A stretch of 64,000 nucleotides of DNA, from contig JAJCXN010000038.1 in the NCBI GenBank assembly GCA_029263415.1, positions 124,001 through 188,000 on the forward strand, read 5' to 3'. The notes under the pieces are model-generated. The model was not told where the DNA came from. It saw nothing but the letters and a program-made list of their open reading frames with translations, and searched no databases. Source of the stretch: Acidobacteriota bacterium. Lineage in GTDB: Bacteria > Acidobacteriota > Thermoanaerobaculia > Multivoradales > Multivoraceae. Position 1 is the stretch's first letter. Each line of letters opens with the position of its first letter. A program made the position numbers and the translations under genes. Shown piece by piece: positions 61,679 to 64,000 of this stretch.

Positions 61679-62656
61679 TTAGGATCCAGCAGACAGGGAC
61701 CTCAGGTACGCAATAACATCTTGGCGACCTTGCACATCATCAAAAGCTGCCCGCATCTTGCTCCTTGCATCGCTTTTGCCAAGATGCTTCTTCAGAAGTT
61801 CTGAAGGGCCGGCCAACCACTCAAACAAGTGCTCCTCATCCCAAACGAGCCCCTTGTTCTTTGCACCCTCGAGGCTCGCGCTGTATGCATAACCGGAAGA
61901 CGCTCCTGCAAGATGATCAACGACGTTATTCAGAGTCGGACCGAAGCCGTTCTGTGCGTCGGCTCCGATCTGATGACAAGAGGCACACTTGGTAAAGAAC
62001 TCCTTCCCTCTTGCCGGGTCTCCAGCCCCAAGCTGCACTGACGGCTCGGGAGTGCCTTCGGAGGCATAGCCGATTCGCATGCTTTTGACCGGGTAACCAA
62101 GCGAGTCCTGATCAGCGAAGGCCCCATGGCAGCCATGGCAGTACTTCTGGCTGACGTTCATCGTCCTGCCGTTGCCTTTGACACCCTGGTACACCCAACC
62201 ATTCGATTCGGGCGCCACGCTGAGGCCGACCTTCTCCATGATCAGTAGCGGTCCTACGAATAGCTTGCGAGCTTGTGCTTTGAGTTTGAAGCTTTCTTTC
62301 GCAATGACGGTGCCGAGAGGCATCTCAAAATCGTCGGATGCGTATTCGATGTACTGGTCGTACCCGACTCGGTTGACGAAAGTAGCCAGGTACCGGCTGC
62401 TGTGCACACCTGGTGCCGCCACGGTGGTCGCAGCTGCTGGCCAATTTGAATACTCAAGCGCAACCGGGTGCCCACCACTCCGATACCTAGCGACAATCTC
62501 AGGACGTACTGTTTGGTAGTGGCTCTCCACCTCCTCAACAGTGAGTACTGAATCCTTGATGAGAATTCCCGTCGAGTAGAGGTAACCCAAACTGCCTAGT
62601 AAGGCTAAGGCAACACTCACCGCCAACAATCGGCGGAATCGTCGTGGCCTAGTCAT
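61679..62656 (-). CDS. Cytochrome P460 / c-type cytochrome fusion
   Basis: A 325-residue protein with an N-terminal membrane anchor (LLAVSVALALLGSLGYLYST). Residues about 60-200 are a cytochrome P460-like domain (YSNWPAAATTVAAPGVHSSR YLATFVN, GTVIAKESFKLKAQARKLFV, MEKVGLSVAPESNGWVYQGV) ending in the heme-binding CHGCH. Residues about 210-325 are a class I cytochrome c domain: FTKCASCHQIGADAQNGFGP and a distal Met segment (KSDARSKMRAAFDDVQGRQD). Two CxxCH sites are therefore visible. P460-type domains oxidise hydroxylamine or act in nitrogen-oxide detoxification; electron exit through the c domain is likely. It follows the sigma gene by 96 bases. Confidence 0.85.
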   Translation of the reverse strand: MTRPRRFRRLLAVSVALALLGSLGYLYSTGILIKDSVLTVEEVESHYQTVRPEIVARYRSGGHPVALEYSNWPAAATTVAAPGVHSSRYLATFVNRVGYDQYIEYASDDFEMPLGTVIAKESFKLKAQARKLFVGPLLIMEKVGLSVAPESNGWVYQGVKGNGRTMNVSQKYCHGCHGAFADQDSLGYPVKSMRIGYASEGTPEPSVQLGAGDPARGKEFFTKCASCHQIGADAQNGFGPTLNNVVDHLAGASSGYAYSASLEGAKNKGLVWDEEHLFEWLAGPSELLKKHLGKSDARSKMRAAFDDVQGRQDVIAYLRSLSAGS

Positions 62657-62752
62657 TCGCGCTCAAGTTCAGACAGGTCTTCATCAGAGCACCGCAGTCA
62701 GCACTTCACGGGGAGCACCCCCACCAGACACGCGAGGCCTCGAGGGGCCATA

Positions 62753-63556
62753 TCAGCCTCGCTCAGCTTTGAATCGAGTGAGAATCTTCATCATGGATTC
62801 CGACTCTGGACCAGGGTCGAAGGACGATGCCGTACTCTTCAAAGGAAGAGCAACGATCTCTGTGAAGAGCCTAAGATAGCCTCCGCAGGTCCTGCAGGAA
62901 TCGAGGTGCTCCGACACCGGCTCCAAAGTGGCTCTTGGAAGCTCGCCATCCACGTAGTCGTAGAGGAGGCTGAGGTCACCCCCACAGGTCAGCTCGCGGG
63001 CAGCGACTAGTTCGGGCCGGAGCCGTTCGGCGAGGAACTGGCGCCCACGGTGTAGCCGCTGTCGCACCAAGGCATCCGTGATGCCTAACGCTGCTGCGAC
63101 TTCTTTCGAGGGCATCGCCTCTACGTCGCGCAGTACCAAAACCTCTCTGAGGTCTGGGCTCAGCTTGTCAACAGCACCCCATACAAGTTGAGCGGTACCC
63201 ACCCGGCGTAGCGGGTCCGGTCGCTCGTCGCGTAGGCCCTCAACGAGATCCAGATCTTCCGAAGGCATAGAAACTTCCTTCTTCCTTACGCGAAGTCTGG
63301 CAAGACTTTCGTTCACGGTGATGCGATGAAGCCAGGTTCCCAGTGCGGCATGCCCGTCGAACCGAGCGATGTTCTTCCAGGCCGCTACCAAAGCCTCCTG
63401 AACGGCATCTTCGGCGTCTGGACCAGCTCCCAGCAATTTGGTTGCCACGCCTAGCATTTTGCCTGCGTAGGTCGTGACCAGCCTCTCAAACGCTTCTTCG
63501 TCACCGGACACAAGATTCCGCACTAGGTCAGTGTCGTCAGTTGGGTTGGAGTGCAA
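62753..63556 (-). CDS. ECF sigma factor with fused C-terminal zinc-finger anti-sigma-like domain
   Basis: A 267-residue protein, about 80 longer than ordinary ECF factors. Region 2 (FERLVTTYAGKMLGVATKLL, AEDAVQEALVAAWKNIARFD, LGTWLHRITVNESLARLRVR) and region 4 (LSPDLREVLVLRDVEAMPSK EVAAALGITDALVRQRLHRG) are intact. From about residue 190 comes an anti-sigma-type segment: LLYDYVDGELPRATLEP then SEHLDSCRTCGGYLRLF with H-x3-C-x2-C. A fused zinc finger could hold the sigma factor in check within one chain. It precedes the cytochrome gene and follows a cupredoxin gene, suggesting redox-linked control; inference. Confidence 0.88.
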   Translation of the reverse strand: MHSNPTDDTDLVRNLVSGDEEAFERLVTTYAGKMLGVATKLLGAGPDAEDAVQEALVAAWKNIARFDGHAALGTWLHRITVNESLARLRVRKKEVSMPSEDLDLVEGLRDERPDPLRRVGTAQLVWGAVDKLSPDLREVLVLRDVEAMPSKEVAAALGITDALVRQRLHRGRQFLAERLRPELVAARELTCGGDLSLLYDYVDGELPRATLEPVSEHLDSCRTCGGYLRLFTEIVALPLKSTASSFDPGPESESMMKILTRFKAERG

Positions 63557-63690
63557 ATTCGACTACTTTCGTGTTCGTGTTCGTCTCTCGCAGACGGTGC
63601 CTCGACTCTGAGGAACGGGTAACTCACCTGCGCTGTGTGCCCGGATTCGAATTGGGAAACTCGTTGGTGGCGACTGGACGCTCAGTCGAA

Positions 63691-63723
63691 ACGGAGGATT
63701 GCCGTGACGCGGCAGTCCTCCGT
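63691..63723 (-). terminator. Strong hairpin terminator after the cupredoxin gene
   Basis: Arms 63691-63703 and 63711-63723 form a 13-bp stem (ACGGAGGATTGCC on the plus strand, one G-U pair) with a 7-base loop; on the minus strand it is followed by TTTCG. It separates the cupredoxin gene from the sigma gene. Confidence 0.7.
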
Positions 63724-63741
63724 GTTGAGTCATGTTTCGTG

Positions 63742-64000
63742 CTAGTTCGTCGTAACGTCAACGGCCCCTTTCATCGCAGGATGGAATAGGCAGACGTAGC
63801 TAGAGGCCATTTCTGCGGTGAAGAGGACGCTCTTTGACTCGTCCTGGTTTATGGCTCCCGTATCCCAACTGTCGTCATTCGCTGTCGCAGTATGTGGTGC
63901 GATATCGCGATTGGTCCAAGTGATTGTGTCGCCCGGTTTGATGCTGACCGTTTCCGGCACGAACACAAAGCCGCTGATTTCTACTTCGTGCGTGCGTGGT
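63742..64000 (-). CDS. Cupredoxin (plastocyanin/azurin-like), 5' partial
   Basis: The frame runs off the right edge, so the start is missing; GTG at 63966 is not the true start because coding similarity continues upstream (HEVEISGFVFVPETVSIKPG). The visible 85 residues form one cupredoxin domain: GDTITWTNRDIAPHTATAND with the first His ligand, and SYVCLFHPAMKGAVDV with the Cys-His-Met cluster of a type-1 copper site. The order is His/Cys/His/Met as in plastocyanin. It is probably a periplasmic electron carrier, fitting the downstream cytochrome gene. Confidence 0.88.
   Translation of the reverse strand, partial: PRTHEVEISGFVFVPETVSIKPGDTITWTNRDIAPHTATANDDSWDTGAINQDESKSVLFTAEMASSYVCLFHPAMKGAVDVTTN

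Overview
The window looks like a chromosomal stretch of a high-GC, Gram-negative bacterium, most probably an Acidobacteriota member near the Thermoanaerobaculia lineage. The case rests on content: an ADOP-type duplicated permease, several TPR/CHAT, kinase and ECF-sigma genes, CRTAC1/ASPIC and ELWxxDGT-repeat secreted proteins, a carboxypeptidase-regulatory fragment, and two exported proteins that share a DGFE[S/T]GDT-type C-terminal tail. No rRNA, tRNA, CRISPR array, phage or intact insertion sequence was seen.

Layout. 0-11 kb: the end of a membrane-anchored protein coupled to a TPR/CHAT protease-like protein, a secreted tail-bearing protein, a membrane sulfatase-fold protein, an S41 peptidase and an S9 peptidase lipoprotein. 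11.5-20 kb: an ADOP permease, relics of an alpha/beta hydrolase and a TetR regulator, two universal stress proteins, a DUF5916 barrel protein and an AlkC-like repair protein. 20-23 kb: an overlapping minus-strand operon of CRTAC1 protein, DUF3179 protein and TlpA-like thioredoxin. The DUF3179 gene has an in-frame TGA where the family has Cys, followed by a hairpin that fits the bacterial SECIS pattern, so it is a strong candidate selenoprotein. 23-30 kb: a carboxypeptidase-regulatory fragment, a frameshifted ankyrin gene, and a cluster of ferritin-like protein, LodA-like quinone-cofactor oxidase and LodB-like flavoprotein.

31-42 kb is a mechanical/osmotic stress island: two MscS channels, a CorA transporter, a DUF432 protein, a coiled-coil stress protein, an outer-membrane barrel, and a four-gene unit of channel, ECF sigma, anti-sigma and second channel joined by ATGA overlaps. 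Decayed remnants of rimK, an aspartoacylase-like gene and a RimB-like protease lie in and beside it, suggesting loss of an ancestral rimB-rimK-astE-like module. 42-46 kb: an mprF / virJ(acvB) pair for lysyl-phosphatidylglycerol metabolism. 46-55 kb: a giant ELWxxDGT protein divergent from an ECF-like sigma factor and a Ser/Thr kinase with TPRs, then a Na+/Ca2+ exchanger. 55-64 kb: a pectinacetylesterase-like tail-bearing protein, a putative caspase-fold protein with a His/Cys pair, an XRE regulator with its membrane partner, an esterase, a cytochrome P460/c fusion, a sigma factor with a built-in zinc finger, and a partial cupredoxin.

A distinctive interspersed repeat (20-bp head plus one to three tandem CACCTTnnGTG tails) occurs at five intergenic loci, always in the same orientation. 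Function calls come from motif and family recognition by eye; no database search was run.
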